Below are positions 37,277 to 47,856 of a DNA stretch of 64,000 nucleotides, piece by piece. Within the stretch, counting starts at the first letter, position 1. Every line of letters starts with the position of its first letter. The translations under genes were made by a program, and so were the position numbers. The notes beneath the pieces are model-generated. The model was not told the DNA's origin, did no database searches, and saw only the letters and a program-made list of their open reading frames with translations. Source of the DNA: Psychrobacter sp. M13 (GTDB lineage: Bacteria; Pseudomonadota; Gammaproteobacteria; Pseudomonadales; Moraxellaceae); contig NZ_CP132194.1 in assembly GCF_030718935.1 (NCBI RefSeq), positions 1,860,001 to 1,924,000 on the forward strand. Direction: 5' to 3'.

Positions 37277-38458
37277 ATGTCTGAACGCCACAATGACTCT
37301 GATGACGCTAACAATTTAGATTTATCAGGTGATTCTCATAACGAGCAAGCCTCTAATAATACTGATAGCGTAGAGCCAGTAACCACTACTTATAAGCGTA
37401 GCAAAACCGATAAGCCTGCACTTATCAAAAAAGCGCTTCTTGCACTATTAGTATTAATCGTACTTAGTGTTATCGCTTATGGACTATTCAAAAGTAATCA
37501 GCATAGCGAACCTGAAAGCATCACTTTGCAAGGTCAAATGCAGATGCAGCAGACCTCTATTAGCGCAAAAGTACCTGGACGTATTGCACAGATATTGGTG
37601 ACTGAAGGCGATAGTGTCGAGATAGGCCAACAGCTGATCGAGATGGACTCGCCAGAGATTAATGCCAAGATTAATCAAGCTCGTGCTGGTAAGGAGATGG
37701 CCCAAAGCCAACTGGATAAAGCGGAAAACGGTGCACGACCACAAGAGATTGCGCAGGCCAAAGCCGCTTGGCAAGCGAACAAAGCGTCATCCGATTTGGC
37801 AGCCAATACTTATGAGCGTATTGATCGTCTCTATGAGGAAGGGTTGATGGCTAGGCAAAAGCGCGATGAGTCTTTTGCTCAGTATCAAGCGACTAAAGCG
37901 CAAACCGAAGCGGCGCGCCTGCAATATGATTTGGCAATGGAAGGGGCACGCAGTGAAGACAAATCAGCGGCGACAGCGCAAGTTGCACAAGTCGATGCCA
38001 AGCTAGAAGAAGCCTTGGTTGCCAAACAAGAAGCCAACTTAAAAAGTCCGATTGCCGGTATTGTTGATAATGTCATCGTCAGCCCTGGTGAAGTCATAGG
38101 TCAAGGCGTCCCTCTATTAACGGTAGTCGATACTAGTAAGCAATGGGCCGTCTTAAACGTGACTGAGACTTATCTTAACCAGTTTGCTATCGGTCAGAAG
38201 TTTATAGGTACTATCCCTGCGCTCTCCTCTACTGAGCGCCCTTATACTAAAGAGTTCACCGTCTACGCCACTTCTACCTTGTCTGACTTTGCGACTTGGC
38301 GACCAACCAACAACGATGATGGTTTTGATGTACGTACCTTTGAGGTTAAAGCAAGACCAACAATGCCAGACTCGCGTATTCGTTCGGGAATGAGTGTTGT
38401 TGTCCGCATAAATCCGCAAGCGACTAAGCAGTCAACTAGCCAGCAGAGTCAGCCATAA
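37277..38458 (+). CDS. HlyD/EmrA-type membrane fusion protein
   Basis: Periplasmic adaptor linking an inner-membrane exporter to a TolC-type channel. It has 393 residues with a polar cytoplasmic lead, one transmembrane segment (about residues 52-72), a split biotinyl-lipoyl domain (ISAKVPGRIAQILVTEGDSV and LKSPIAGIVDNVIVSPGEVI) and a coiled-coil hairpin between (about 125-255, with Gln/Ala/Lys-rich heptads). The C-terminal beta domain follows. AGGAAG precedes the ATG. The stop codon directly abuts the GTG start of the first ABC-2 permease, so translation is coupled. Confidence 0.92.
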   Translation: MSERHNDSDDANNLDLSGDSHNEQASNNTDSVEPVTTTYKRSKTDKPALIKKALLALLVLIVLSVIAYGLFKSNQHSEPESITLQGQMQMQQTSISAKVPGRIAQILVTEGDSVEIGQQLIEMDSPEINAKINQARAGKEMAQSQLDKAENGARPQEIAQAKAAWQANKASSDLAANTYERIDRLYEEGLMARQKRDESFAQYQATKAQTEAARLQYDLAMEGARSEDKSAATAQVAQVDAKLEEALVAKQEANLKSPIAGIVDNVIVSPGEVIGQGVPLLTVVDTSKQWAVLNVTETYLNQFAIGQKFIGTIPALSSTERPYTKEFTVYATSTLSDFATWRPTNNDDGFDVRTFEVKARPTMPDSRIRSGMSVVVRINPQATKQSTSQQSQP

Positions 38459-39745
38459 GTGACGCGTTTAACTGAAGCTTTTGTACGCAGTGCTGCCTAT
38501 GAGCGGCGATTTTTGGCCAAAAACCCATGGGATCTGGCGATGATCGTCTGGATTCCTTTGGCAACGGTACTGCTCATTTGGTGGATATTTTCGCAGACGC
38601 AAATTACTGACTTACCTATTGGGGTTATCGATCAAGACCATAGTCCGATGGCTAATACTTTAACTCGCTACTTAGAGGCTAGTCCCGATATCACTATCGC
38701 CAGTTCCTACAGCTCGCCAGCAGCGGCTAAAGATGCGATTTTGCAGCGCGATATCTATGCCTTGGTTATCATTCCTGAAGACTTTTCGCGTAATATTTTA
38801 TCTAGCAAACCTGCGCCTATTGTCTTACAAGTCAATGCTCAGTACGGTACGCACTCGGGCATTATTCAAAAGAGTGTCCAATCCGTAGCAGGCACCCTAT
38901 CGGCAGGGGTCGAGATTCAGCGTTTCATCAAACAAGGTATGGCACCCTCGCAAGCAGCCATTGCCTACTCGCCAATTAGTATCCAACGTACTAGCCTGTT
39001 TAATGCTACGACTAATTATCAGCAGTTTTTGGCATCGACGGTTATTCCAGCGTTACTGCATATTTTGGCTATGGTCATTGGCGCGACGACTATCGGCCGT
39101 GAACTGCGTGACAAACGCTTAGGTCGTTGGTATCGATTTATTGATAACAAACGTAACGATTCAAGCCCAATAGAGAACGACAAGCTCAATGTAAATAAAG
39201 TAAATAACAAGCAAACAGCGACTAATATAATATCACTAGAGAAAAGCAGCTTGTCTGTATTATTATTTGGCTTGGCAGGTAAGTATTGTTGGCCGACACT
39301 CGCTTATAGTCTTTGGGCCGCATTAGCGCTGTGGTTAGCCACTTTGCAAGACTCTATTGCTATAAGCTCGCTGCTGGCTACTTATATTGGCTTAGTATTA
39401 TTGATGATACTGTCATTTTGGCTAGGCGCTATTTTTACATTAGCGTCTTTCTCCTTGCGCGCAGGCTTGTCAGCGACAGGCTTTATCTCCGCCCCCTCTT
39501 ATGCTTTTGCTGGCGTTACTTTTCCTTATATTGCTATCAGTGAAGGCGCTCAGCATTGGTCAGATGTTCTGCCATTAACGCATTATCTCAAACTTCATAT
39601 TGCTCAACTACAAATGCATGCCCCAACAGCCATTTCGTTACCTATCGTCTATGGTTTAGCGTTGGCGACTATGATTGCTATGCTATTTACAGCGCTGTTA
39701 ACGAAGCGTGCCCTGAAACATCCTGAACGTTGGGGAGCACGCTGA
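38459..39745 (+). CDS. ABC-2 type transporter permease (first of pair)
   Basis: A 428-residue inner-membrane protein of the ABC2_membrane_3 type. It has an N-terminal membrane segment (about 25-45), then a large extracytoplasmic domain beginning LPIGVIDQDHSPMANTLTRY, as in YhhJ/YhgE-like exporters. The C-terminal membrane bundle (about 200-420) is interrupted by an Asn/Lys-rich cytoplasmic insert (about 225-265). The start is GTG immediately after the adaptor stop (TAAGTG). Its stop overlaps the next ATG (TGATG). Normally such permeases pair with an ATPase, and none is encoded in this cluster. Confidence 0.85.
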   Translation: MTRLTEAFVRSAAYERRFLAKNPWDLAMIVWIPLATVLLIWWIFSQTQITDLPIGVIDQDHSPMANTLTRYLEASPDITIASSYSSPAAAKDAILQRDIYALVIIPEDFSRNILSSKPAPIVLQVNAQYGTHSGIIQKSVQSVAGTLSAGVEIQRFIKQGMAPSQAAIAYSPISIQRTSLFNATTNYQQFLASTVIPALLHILAMVIGATTIGRELRDKRLGRWYRFIDNKRNDSSPIENDKLNVNKVNNKQTATNIISLEKSSLSVLLFGLAGKYCWPTLAYSLWAALALWLATLQDSIAISSLLATYIGLVLLMILSFWLGAIFTLASFSLRAGLSATGFISAPSYAFAGVTFPYIAISEGAQHWSDVLPLTHYLKLHIAQLQMHAPTAISLPIVYGLALATMIAMLFTALLTKRALKHPERWGAR

Positions 39746-40950
39746 TGTTATTGGCTAACAAAACCAAAAAGACGACAAAGCTCTCAAAGCCAACATCATC
39801 ACTAGCACCGACGCCATCACCGATAACGTTTTGGGCGAGCTTTTTGCAAACGTTTAAAGATATTTTTACAGATAGCGGTGTGGTGCTCATGCTGCTTATC
39901 GCGCCTGTCATTTATGGTTTTTTTTATCCTTGGCCCTATTCAAATGAGGCGGTTAATCATGTGCCAGTCGGTATCATCGACAATGATAATAGCCCTCTAT
40001 CTCGTACTATCGTCCGTTATGCGAGTGCCAGCCCCCAGCTAGATACTCAACGTTTTGTCAATGAGCAAGCCGCCAAACAAGCGATATGGACTGATGACAT
40101 CGCCGGCTATATGATTATCCCAAGCGGTCTTGAGCAGCAAGTGCTATCAGGTAAAGCCGCTAGCGTCAGCGTTTTAGGTAATGGCGGTTATTTTATTCTC
40201 AATAAAAACGTGCAATTAGGATTTTTGCAGGCAGTAAGCACGGTATCGGCTGGTATCGAGGTCAAAAAGAATGTAGCACAAGGCGCCTATCTAGGAACAG
40301 CTTCGAGTAATACCCAAGCTGTACCCCTACAGATCATTCCTTTATATAATCAGACTGAGGGCTATGGTGCTTATGTGGTGCCAGCAGTAGCCATTTTGAT
40401 TATGCAGCAGACTTTATTAATGGCGGCAGCGATGTTGATTGGCACGTGGTATGAGCAGCGTCGCCACGCGACTAGTATACGAGGCTGGCTTGGACGTATC
40501 ATGGCGCTAAGCGCTTTGAGCTTCATTGTTGGCTGTTTTTATTATGGCTGGGCCTTTGAGCTGCATCATTACCCGCGCGGTGAGAATATGCTTGGCAGTT
40601 TATTATTTTTGGCGCTGTTCTGTCCGACGGTGGCGACGCTCGGCTGCCTGCTTGGTTTATGGTTTCGTCAGCGTGAGCGTAGTTTACAGATTTTGATCTT
40701 CAGCTCACTGCCTTTATTTTTTATCAGCGGCTATCCATGGCCTGCCAATCAGTTGCCCGAAGCACTGCAAGTGATACGTTGGCTAGTACCAACGACGCCT
40801 GGGTTAAATATGTCAGTACAGATGAATCAAATGGGCGCAAGCGTTGCCCAAGTGGCTACTGGCTTTTATGCACTAGTGGGATTGTGGGCATTGTATTTTA
40901 TTCTGTTATTGGCTTTTCGCTGGCATGATAACAAAAATATTTATCAGTGA
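39745..40950 (+). CDS. ABC-2 type transporter permease (second of pair)
   Basis: A 401-residue partner permease of the same architecture: first membrane segment about 45-65, external domain starting VPVGIIDNDNSPLSRTIVRY, and C-terminal bundle ending with LLLAFRWH. The frame is open from a TTG at 39730, but the ATG at 39745 is chosen because GGGGAG lies at the right distance and it gives the coupled TGATG overlap with the first permease. The two permeases probably form a heterodimer feeding the HlyD-type adaptor and TolC-like channel. Substrate unknown. Confidence 0.85.
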   Translation: MLLANKTKKTTKLSKPTSSLAPTPSPITFWASFLQTFKDIFTDSGVVLMLLIAPVIYGFFYPWPYSNEAVNHVPVGIIDNDNSPLSRTIVRYASASPQLDTQRFVNEQAAKQAIWTDDIAGYMIIPSGLEQQVLSGKAASVSVLGNGGYFILNKNVQLGFLQAVSTVSAGIEVKKNVAQGAYLGTASSNTQAVPLQIIPLYNQTEGYGAYVVPAVAILIMQQTLLMAAAMLIGTWYEQRRHATSIRGWLGRIMALSALSFIVGCFYYGWAFELHHYPRGENMLGSLLFLALFCPTVATLGCLLGLWFRQRERSLQILIFSSLPLFFISGYPWPANQLPEALQVIRWLVPTTPGLNMSVQMNQMGASVAQVATGFYALVGLWALYFILLLAFRWHDNKNIYQ

Positions 40951-40970
40951 TATCTATATTTAAAAAATCA

Positions 40971-41005
40971 AAAAAAGCGCCTGTAGTTCATACAGACGCT
41001 TTTTT
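40971..41005. terminator. Bidirectional intrinsic terminator
   Basis: AAAAAAGCG with CTGTA, loop, TACAG and CGCTTTTTT. It closes the efflux cluster and the convergent sthA gene. Confidence 0.85.
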
Positions 41006-41029
41006 ATTATCAAGTTAGCTTTTTCAAAT

Positions 41030-42679
41030 TTAAAACACCCGATTAAGACCGTTAAGTGCTGCTACCCGATAAGCTTCTGCCATCGTCGGATAGTTAAAGG
41101 TCGTATTGACGAAGTATTCAAGTGTTGCACCACACTTCATGACCGCCTGTCCGATATGGATAATCTCTGAGGCATGGTTACCATAGCAGTGAACGCCTAA
41201 TAACTGTAGCGTCTCACGATGGAATAATATCTTGAGGACACCTGTGCGTTCGCCAATGATTTGCGCGCGCGCCAAGTCTTTAAAGAACGCCTGCCCGACT
41301 TCATAAGGAATCTGCTCATCTGTGAGCTCTTGCTCGGTTTTACCAATACTTGAGATCTCAGGAATAGTGTAAATACCCGTCGGCACACTAGAGACAGGCT
41401 CAGCGTCACTATCACCGACCATAAAGGCGGCAGCACAGCGTCCTTGGTCATAAGCGGCTGAGGCAAGCGACGGCCAGCCAATCACATCTCCTGCCGCGTA
41501 GATATTATCCACCTCAGTACGGTAGGTATCATCGACTTTGAGCTGTCCGCGGCTATTAGGTGTTAGACCCAAGGCTTCTACATTTAATCCTTCCGTATTA
41601 CCCGAGCGTCCATTAGACCACAAAATGGCATCGGCCTTTATTTTCTTACCGCTTTTTAAATGCAAAACAACATAATCATCATGGGTCTCTAAATGATCAA
41701 TTTCTTCATTATTGCGAATAACCACACCAAATTGTCTAAAATCATGGGCAAGAGCGTCGCTAATCTCACTATCTAAATAATTTAATAATCGGGTTTGATT
41801 ATTAATTAAATCTACTTTGCAGCCCAGACCCGTAAAGATTGAGGCATACTCAGAGCCGATCACGCCTGCACCATAGATAATAATCTTACGAATAACATAA
41901 TCCATTTGCAGTATTTTATCTGAATCAAATACGCGTGGATGATCGAAGTCTAGTAGATCAGGGCGATAAGGGCGGCTACCGACCGTAATGATAGCTTTGT
42001 TAAAGGTAACCGTCTCAAAGACGTTTTCTTCGGTTTCAATCTTGACCGTATGCGCATCAACGAAGCTTGCCCAGCCGTGAATCACATCGACTTGATTACG
42101 CTCATAAAACCGCGTATGCGTAGTAACCTGGCGGCGAATAACTTGACGAGCATTAGCCAGCACCTTATTTAGAGGTACTCTGTGATAATCCAAGGTTTTG
42201 GTAAACATCGGATCACGACGGAAATTAATCAAGTTAAATACAGATTGGCGCAAGGATTTACTGGGTATGGTACCGACATGAGTACAGTTACCACCGACTT
42301 GATCGCGTGGGTCAATGACCGCAACCTTTTTGCCTGATTTAGTAAGCTTCATAGCCGCCGCTTCACCAGCAGGTCCTGCCCCTAATATTACTGCATCGTA
42401 AGTGTAGTCATGATCGTCTTTTTTTAAGCGCTCAGCATCTTTACCATACCCTGATTTGACGTAGACGCGCTTGTCATCTAGTGGACTGACTAAATCAGGA
42501 TGGTGCATGATATCGTCAGTAACTTGCTCATGTGTTTGCTCAATTTTTTCTTCTTTACTCATAGCTTGAGTTTGCTCAGGCGCAGTTGTTGGTGCGCTGC
42601 CACTGTCTTTATTTGAGACTTCGGTTTGCGACTCTTTGCCAGTATCATTAGTGGCATCATCTTTACGTTTGCTTCCCAT
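41030..42679 (-). CDS. sthA: Soluble pyridine nucleotide transhydrogenase
   Basis: FAD flavoprotein that equilibrates NADPH and NADH in the cytoplasm. The FAD-binding [12 protein letters not shown] is followed by [17 protein letters not shown]. The Thr in place of the second redox cysteine of related disulfide reductases identifies a transhydrogenase. The NAD-binding block is [16 protein letters not shown] and the C-terminal dimer domain ends normally. An ATG at 42712 is in frame, but the one at 42679 has AGAGGA just upstream and is preferred (549 residues). Even so, about 95 acidic, disordered residues precede the catalytic core, which in E. coli starts almost at residue 1. Confidence 0.93.
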   Translation of the reverse strand: MGSKRKDDATNDTGKESQTEVSNKDSGSAPTTAPEQTQAMSKEEKIEQTHEQVTDDIMHHPDLVSPLDDKRVYVKSGYGKDAERLKKDDHDYTYDAVILGAGPAGEAAAMKLTKSGKKVAVIDPRDQVGGNCTHVGTIPSKSLRQSVFNLINFRRDPMFTKTLDYHRVPLNKVLANARQVIRRQVTTHTRFYERNQVDVIHGWASFVDAHTVKIETEENVFETVTFNKAIITVGSRPYRPDLLDFDHPRVFDSDKILQMDYVIRKIIIYGAGVIGSEYASIFTGLGCKVDLINNQTRLLNYLDSEISDALAHDFRQFGVVIRNNEEIDHLETHDDYVVLHLKSGKKIKADAILWSNGRSGNTEGLNVEALGLTPNSRGQLKVDDTYRTEVDNIYAAGDVIGWPSLASAAYDQGRCAAAFMVGDSDAEPVSSVPTGIYTIPEISSIGKTEQELTDEQIPYEVGQAFFKDLARAQIIGERTGVLKILFHRETLQLLGVHCYGNHASEIIHIGQAVMKCGATLEYFVNTTFNYPTMAEAYRVAALNGLNRVF

Positions 42680-42767
42680 AGTATCCTCTTTGTTCTTCCG
42701 TTTATTTAGCATTTAGCTCTTAGGATTCTTTTAATAGTGAATAAGACAATAACAAATAAAAATCAGT

Positions 42768-43664
42768 TTAACCAATGCGGCGCTTTAGACCTGTCATTTG
42801 TAATATACGTGTGGCAATCTCTTCAACGGACATCTCTGAGACATCAAGGCTTGGAATACCTTGTGAGATATAGATACCTTGTATAGCACGCTGCTCTTGC
42901 TGCACTTGTTGATAGCTCGAATAGCGACTACCCGCACGACGCTCTTGACGTATCTTAACCAACCGATCCGTGTTAATCACTAAACCGAACAGCTTGTCTT
43001 TATGCTCACGCAACGCTTTTGGCAGCTGATTATCATACAAGTCATCTTCGGTCAGCGGATAGTTTGCCGCACGAATACCGAATTGCAGCGCTAAATAAAG
43101 TGAAGTTGGCGTCTTGCCCGAACGCGATACACCAATCAAGATTATGTCAGCCATACTATAATGACGGGTACGCGCGCCATCATCGTTGTCTAGGGCAAAA
43201 TGCACTGCATCGATACGCTCTTTGTAGTTCTCAGAGTCGACGTTATCATGAGCGTTACCCGAGTGACCATCAGGCTCGACGGCAATCTCTTCAGCAATAC
43301 GACCGATCAGACCTTCATACATATCTAAGTTGCAGCCGTGAGCTGAATTGACTTTTTCACGAATCTCAGGATTGACAATGGTATCGAACACCAGCGGCAA
43401 CAGACCGTCACGCTGATAGGCAATGTTTATTTGCTCAACCGCATCTTCAGCGCGCTCCAAGCTATCAACATACGGCAGCACTCGCGTCTCAAAAGGCACG
43501 GAGGCAAATTGACTCAAAATGGAGCGCCCAAGAGTCTCAGCGGTAATAGCCGTACCATCCGATATAAAAAACGCACTTCTTATCGTTTGTGAATTGTCTA
43601 AGCTTAGCGCATGATGGTTTTGGATAGTGGGCTTATCCTGTTCGGATGTCTGATTAGAATACAT
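42768..43664 (-). CDS. ppsR: PEP synthase regulatory protein (bifunctional kinase/pyrophosphorylase)
   Basis: Controls PEP synthase by ADP-dependent phosphorylation and Pi-dependent dephosphorylation of an active-site threonine. The 298 residues open with RSAFFISDGTAITAETLGRS, the family signature. The P-loop-like GVSRSGKTPTSLYLALQFG and NYPLTEDDLY blocks follow. It is divergent from ppsA, the enzyme it regulates, with 457 bases between. A short polar N-terminal extension (about 28 residues) is present. Confidence 0.95.
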   Translation of the reverse strand: MYSNQTSEQDKPTIQNHHALSLDNSQTIRSAFFISDGTAITAETLGRSILSQFASVPFETRVLPYVDSLERAEDAVEQINIAYQRDGLLPLVFDTIVNPEIREKVNSAHGCNLDMYEGLIGRIAEEIAVEPDGHSGNAHDNVDSENYKERIDAVHFALDNDDGARTRHYSMADIILIGVSRSGKTPTSLYLALQFGIRAANYPLTEDDLYDNQLPKALREHKDKLFGLVINTDRLVKIRQERRAGSRYSSYQQVQQEQRAIQGIYISQGIPSLDVSEMSVEEIATRILQMTGLKRRIG

Positions 43665-44121
43665 AACTGCAGAACCTCAATGATGGCCTTTGGACAATAA
43701 CCTTTAGACGACTACGGTGATTGAGCCGTTTTTTGATACCCCTATCAAAGCAGGCTTAGATACTATTGCTTAGATATTGTTATTGCTTAAATAATATTAT
43801 TGCTTAGGTACTATAACTTAGATCTTATAGCCTAAATATTATGGCTTACATTATACTCATAATAGCAAACCAATAGAAATCAATGTTACTAAATCTGCTA
43901 AAACATGAAAGTCTATTGTAGACAACCGTCATTGATTATTACTCATTGAAACCAGTATTTTTGACAACAAAACATATCGTAAAATGATAAGCCGTCAAAA
44001 AAAGCAGATAATTTTTGTCAGTTTAGTCATTTTTTCACTTTATCACTCGAAATCTGACCAATATAGGGGTATAATTCCGCGTTATAATCCTTACTAAATA
44101 ACCTTATTTCTTGGAGTTATC
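43665..44121. promoter_or_regulatory. Divergent ppsR-ppsA promoter region
   Basis: Very AT-rich. A TATAAT box lies about 55 bases before the ppsA ATG, without a clear -35. The ppsR side carries a degenerate repeat array around GCTTAGATATTATT (43754-43850, period about 14-17), listed separately. Confidence 0.5.
43754..43850. repeat. Degenerate AT-rich tandem array upstream of ppsR
   Basis: About seven units beginning GCTTA or GCCTA spaced 14-17 bases apart, for example GCTTAGATATTGTTATT and GCTTAAATAATATTATT. Copies are imperfect, and function, if any, is unknown. Confidence 0.5.
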
Positions 44122-46506
44122 ATGGCAGAGCAATCTTCAGCACTTGTAATCAACCTTAATAAGCTAGGTAAAAACGATGTTGACACGGTTGGTGGCAAGA
44201 ATTCATCGCTTGGTGAGATGATCAGTCACCTATCAGATTTGGGCGTTAGTGTCCCTGGTGGCTTTGCAACGACCGCCGATGCTTTTAATCGTTTTTTAAC
44301 CGAAACGGGTCTACTTGATAAGATTAATGACGAGTTAAAAGCTTTAGATGTTAATGATGTTAATAAGCTAGCAGCGACAGGTAAAAAGATTCGCGGTTGG
44401 ATTATTGATCAAGACTTGCCGAGTGATCTTGAGGCGCAAGTACGTCAATCATTCGAAGAGATGAGCAAGGGTGAAGATATTTCGGTTGCAGTACGCTCTT
44501 CTGCTACTGCTGAAGATTTACCAGATGCCTCATTTGCCGGTCAGCAAGAGACTTATCTAAATATTCGCGGTATTGATAACGTACTGATTGCTATAAAAGA
44601 AGTATTTTCATCGCTATATAATGACCGCGCGATCTCTTATCGCGTCCATAAAGGCTTTGAGCATGAAGGCGTTGCGTTGTCTGCTGGTATTCAGCGTATG
44701 GTACGCTCAGAGACGGGCGCAGCTGGCGTTATGTTCACCCTAGATACCGAAAGCGGCTTTGATCAAGTGGTATTCATTACTTCAAGCTATGGTCTAGGTG
44801 AGATGGTCGTACAAGGTGCGGTCAATCCTGATGAGTTTTATTTATCTAAAAGATTACTAGAAAATGGCAAGCCTGCGGTTATTCGTCGTAACATCGGTAG
44901 CAAGCATAAAAAGATGATCTATGGCGATGAAGGCAGCACTGCCAAATCAGTCAAAATTGTCGATGTTGAAAAGCAAGAGCGTATGCAGTTCTCACTATCG
45001 ACCGAAGAGCTAAACTCACTAGCCAAGCAAGCCATGACCATCGAAAAACATTATGGTCAAGCGATGGATATTGAGTGGGCAAAAGACGGCGACACGGGTG
45101 AAATCTTTATCGTTCAAGCGCGTCCAGAGACCGTTAAGAGTCGTCAGGACAGTAACGTCATGGAGCGTTATATCATCGACACTAAAGGTGCTAAAGTGCT
45201 ATGCGAGGGTCGCTCAATCGGTCAACGTATCGGTGCTGGTAAAGTGCGTATCGTCAATGATATTAGCGAGATGGACAAAGTAGAAGATGGCGACGTACTA
45301 GTTTCAGACATGACGGATCCAGATTGGGAGCCCGTCATGAAGCGTGCCTCAGCTATCATCACTAACCGTGGTGGTCGTACCTGTCATGCCGCTATTATCG
45401 CCCGTGAGCTCGGTGTGCCTGCTATCGTCGGTTGTGGTAATGCCACAGAATTGCTCGTCGATGGTCAAGATGTAACCGTCTCTTGTGCTGAGGGTGATAC
45501 TGGCTTTATCTATGAGAGCCAAATTGATTTTGATATTCAGACCAACTCTATCGAGTCTATGCCTGAGCTTGCATTCAAAGTGATGATGAACGTCGGTAAT
45601 CCTGATCGCGCTTTCTCCTTTACCCAAATGCCAAACGAAGGTATCGGCCTTGCCCGTTTAGAGTTTATCATCAACCGTATGATTGGCGTGCATCCAAAAG
45701 CACTGCTCAATATGAACAGCTTACCGCGTGAAGTGGCACAAGCTATTAATGAGCGTATTGCAGGCTATGCTTCACCTGTTGACTTCTACGTTGATAAATT
45801 GGTTGAAGGTATCTCAACACTAGCGGTTGCCTTTATGGATCAACCGGTCATCGTACGTATGTCTGATTTTAAATCGAACGAATATGCCAACCTTTTGGGT
45901 GGTAAATTATACGAGCCATCAGAAGAAAACCCAATGCTGGGCTTCCGTGGTGCGAGCCGTTATGTCTCTGACAATTTCCGTGACTGCTTTGAGCTTGAGT
46001 GTAAAGCCCTCAAACGCGTCCGTGATGAGATGGGTCTAACTAACGTTGAGATTATGATTCCGTTTGTGCGTACTGTCGGTGAAGCGGCGCAAGTTATCGA
46101 GTTGCTTGAGAAAAACGGTCTCAAACGTGGCGAAAACGGTCTGCGCGTTATCATGATGTGTGAGCTGCCAACCAACTGCCTACTAGCAGAAGAGTTCTTA
46201 GAATACTTTGATGGCTTCTCTATTGGCTCAAACGACTTGACTCAGCTGACTTTAGGTCTTGATCGTGATTCAGGTATTATCTCGCATCTATTTGATGAGC
46301 GTGATCCTGCAGTCAAAAAGCTACTTACTATGGCGATTGAAGCTTGCCGTAAACAAAACAAGTATGTCGGTATCTGTGGTCAAGGCCCATCAGATCATCC
46401 TGATCTTGCCTATTGGCTGATGGAGCAAGGTATCAGCTCAGTATCACTGAACCCTGATTCAGTACTCGATACTTGGTTCTTCTTAGCGGATGAAGAAGTC
46501 AAATAA
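44122..46506 (+). CDS. ppsA: Phosphoenolpyruvate synthase
   Basis: Converts pyruvate and ATP to PEP, AMP and phosphate, opening gluconeogenesis. The 794 residues match the family. The N-terminal nucleotide-binding domain begins [21 protein letters not shown]. The phospho-histidine motif [21 protein letters not shown] places His at 422, just after TNRG and close to the regulatory threonine. The C-terminal PEP-binding barrel has [17 protein letters not shown] and [15 protein letters not shown] precedes the ATG. With sthA and ppsR alongside, the segment groups central carbon/redox functions. Confidence 0.97.
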   Translation: MAEQSSALVINLNKLGKNDVDTVGGKNSSLGEMISHLSDLGVSVPGGFATTADAFNRFLTETGLLDKINDELKALDVNDVNKLAATGKKIRGWIIDQDLPSDLEAQVRQSFEEMSKGEDISVAVRSSATAEDLPDASFAGQQETYLNIRGIDNVLIAIKEVFSSLYNDRAISYRVHKGFEHEGVALSAGIQRMVRSETGAAGVMFTLDTESGFDQVVFITSSYGLGEMVVQGAVNPDEFYLSKRLLENGKPAVIRRNIGSKHKKMIYGDEGSTAKSVKIVDVEKQERMQFSLSTEELNSLAKQAMTIEKHYGQAMDIEWAKDGDTGEIFIVQARPETVKSRQDSNVMERYIIDTKGAKVLCEGRSIGQRIGAGKVRIVNDISEMDKVEDGDVLVSDMTDPDWEPVMKRASAIITNRGGRTCHAAIIARELGVPAIVGCGNATELLVDGQDVTVSCAEGDTGFIYESQIDFDIQTNSIESMPELAFKVMMNVGNPDRAFSFTQMPNEGIGLARLEFIINRMIGVHPKALLNMNSLPREVAQAINERIAGYASPVDFYVDKLVEGISTLAVAFMDQPVIVRMSDFKSNEYANLLGGKLYEPSEENPMLGFRGASRYVSDNFRDCFELECKALKRVRDEMGLTNVEIMIPFVRTVGEAAQVIELLEKNGLKRGENGLRVIMMCELPTNCLLAEEFLEYFDGFSIGSNDLTQLTLGLDRDSGIISHLFDERDPAVKKLLTMAIEACRKQNKYVGICGQGPSDHPDLAYWLMEQGISSVSLNPDSVLDTWFFLADEEVK

Positions 46507-46532
46507 ACGCTCCATAAGTTACACGCTTTATA

Positions 46533-46590
46533 TTTAGGGTTTGTTTGCCACTCATCTTGCACTTTGATGAATCGGCAAGCAAACCCTAAA
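46533..46590. repeat. Long hairpin after ppsA (17-bp arms, one mismatch)
   Basis: TTTAGGGTTTGTTTGCC and GGCAAGCAAACCCTAAA flank 24 bases, with an inner TCATC/GATGA pairing. No T-tract follows. It could be a 3'-end processing signal or a small non-autonomous element remnant. Confidence 0.6.
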
Positions 46591-46708
46591 CTGTATTAAG
46601 TAGGCGCTGATAGCGGTTAATCAGTTTACTTATGAAATCAGTTTACTTGTGAATAGTAAATACGCCCTAATATAACAAAGTAAGCTACCACTAAAGATAT
46701 AGGCTATT

Positions 46709-47695
46709 ATGCAGATTTTTCTTGCTCGAAATAATGTACAAGCGGGTCCTTATACCTTAGATCAGCTCAATATCATGTTGACCTCAGGTGAGGTGATGCT
46801 TGATGATTTGGTATGGCATGAGGGTTTAGATAAATGGCAACGTATCGGCGATTTGACCGCCAATCAATACGCTTATCGCCCTGCTAATACAGGATCTAAC
46901 TCAACAGTTACCAATGATTCTATTATTAACAATGTCACGGTGTTCCCTGAAGATAATAATCCTCAAGGCTCAAAGACTAATGATGGTAAAAAGATGTCTA
47001 TCGATAGACTCTATGGTAAGCCTGAGTCTAAGTCTACTGCTAAAAATACTAAAGCTGATATGACGACCAATCGTCAATATTCGCCCAACAACGTTTCATT
47101 GAATAAAACCAATAAAGCAGCTTCGGCAAAAGATGTTGTCATTGGTGATGTGATCCTTGCGCCTATTATGTCGCGAATATTAGCGACAGCGATTAATGCG
47201 CTGATGTATCTATTAGCCATCTTTCCCTTGGTGTTGGCTTTAGCCAAGATGGATGTCGATTATACTAAGTTTCAAGATATCCAAAATATGGATGCCGCTT
47301 ACCAGTACTCTTTGACATTGATGGAAAGTATGCCTAGTGGCACTCTGATGATGTCACAGGTACTCGTATTTGGACTATTTGCGCTGCAACTGGTATTTAT
47401 TACCCTACGTGGGCAGTCTCTTGGTAAGCTCATTACAGGTATTCGGGTGGTTGATCAAAGCACTCATCGTCTGCCTTCATTTATCAAGCTGATTGGTACT
47501 CGTACGCTATTATTATTTATCATTTACAATCTATTATTTTCTTTTACTAGTTTTATGGGCTTTTTAGTCGTTGCGATCAACTATTACATGGCCTCAAAAA
47601 GCCCTGAAAATATCGGCTGGCATGATAAATTGGCTAAGACCTTAGTCGTCAAAGCCAATAGTAGTCAATTGGTCAAACAACCTAAAATTAAATAG
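46709..47695 (+). CDS. GYF_2 and RDD domain membrane protein
   Basis: A 328-residue inner-membrane protein. The N-terminal 60 residues (FLARNNVQAGPYTLDQLNIM, DDLVWHEGLDKWQRIGDL) form a GYF_2 domain, predicted to bind proline-rich partners in the cytoplasm. A polar Asn/Lys/Thr linker (about 60-145) leads to an RDD domain with three to four membrane segments (about 148-310, starting APIMSRILATAINALMYLLA). RDD proteins are often transport-related or structural, and the function is unknown. It is followed by an intrinsic terminator. Confidence 0.85.
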   Translation: MQIFLARNNVQAGPYTLDQLNIMLTSGEVMLDDLVWHEGLDKWQRIGDLTANQYAYRPANTGSNSTVTNDSIINNVTVFPEDNNPQGSKTNDGKKMSIDRLYGKPESKSTAKNTKADMTTNRQYSPNNVSLNKTNKAASAKDVVIGDVILAPIMSRILATAINALMYLLAIFPLVLALAKMDVDYTKFQDIQNMDAAYQYSLTLMESMPSGTLMMSQVLVFGLFALQLVFITLRGQSLGKLITGIRVVDQSTHRLPSFIKLIGTRTLLLFIIYNLLFSFTSFMGFLVVAINYYMASKSPENIGWHDKLAKTLVVKANSSQLVKQPKIK

Positions 47696-47739
47696 CTTTA
47701 AGCTATTCGATAAAAACTAATAGTTTTAATAAAAATAAC

Positions 47740-47765
47740 AGCAGCGCTTCGGCGTTGCTTTTTTA
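47740..47765 (+). terminator. Terminator after the RDD gene
   Basis: AGCAGCGC, loop TTCG, GCGTTGCT, then T residues. The stem has one G-T pair and the stabilising UUCG tetraloop. Confidence 0.85.
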
Positions 47766-47827
47766 TGAACTCCCTTTTGTAGATAAAATCTTTATTTGCC
47801 AAAATTCATTACTGTTGTTTTTAAACT

Positions 47828-47856
47828 TTGTATTAATCATCAGTTACTGTTATACT
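47828..47856 (+). promoter_or_regulatory. Sigma-70-like promoter of rpsF-rpsR-rplI
   Basis: TTGTAT, 17 bases, TATACT, about 140 bases before the rpsF start. This leaves an untranslated leader long enough for the usual S6:S18 autoregulatory structure. The leader structure itself was not worked out. Confidence 0.5.
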
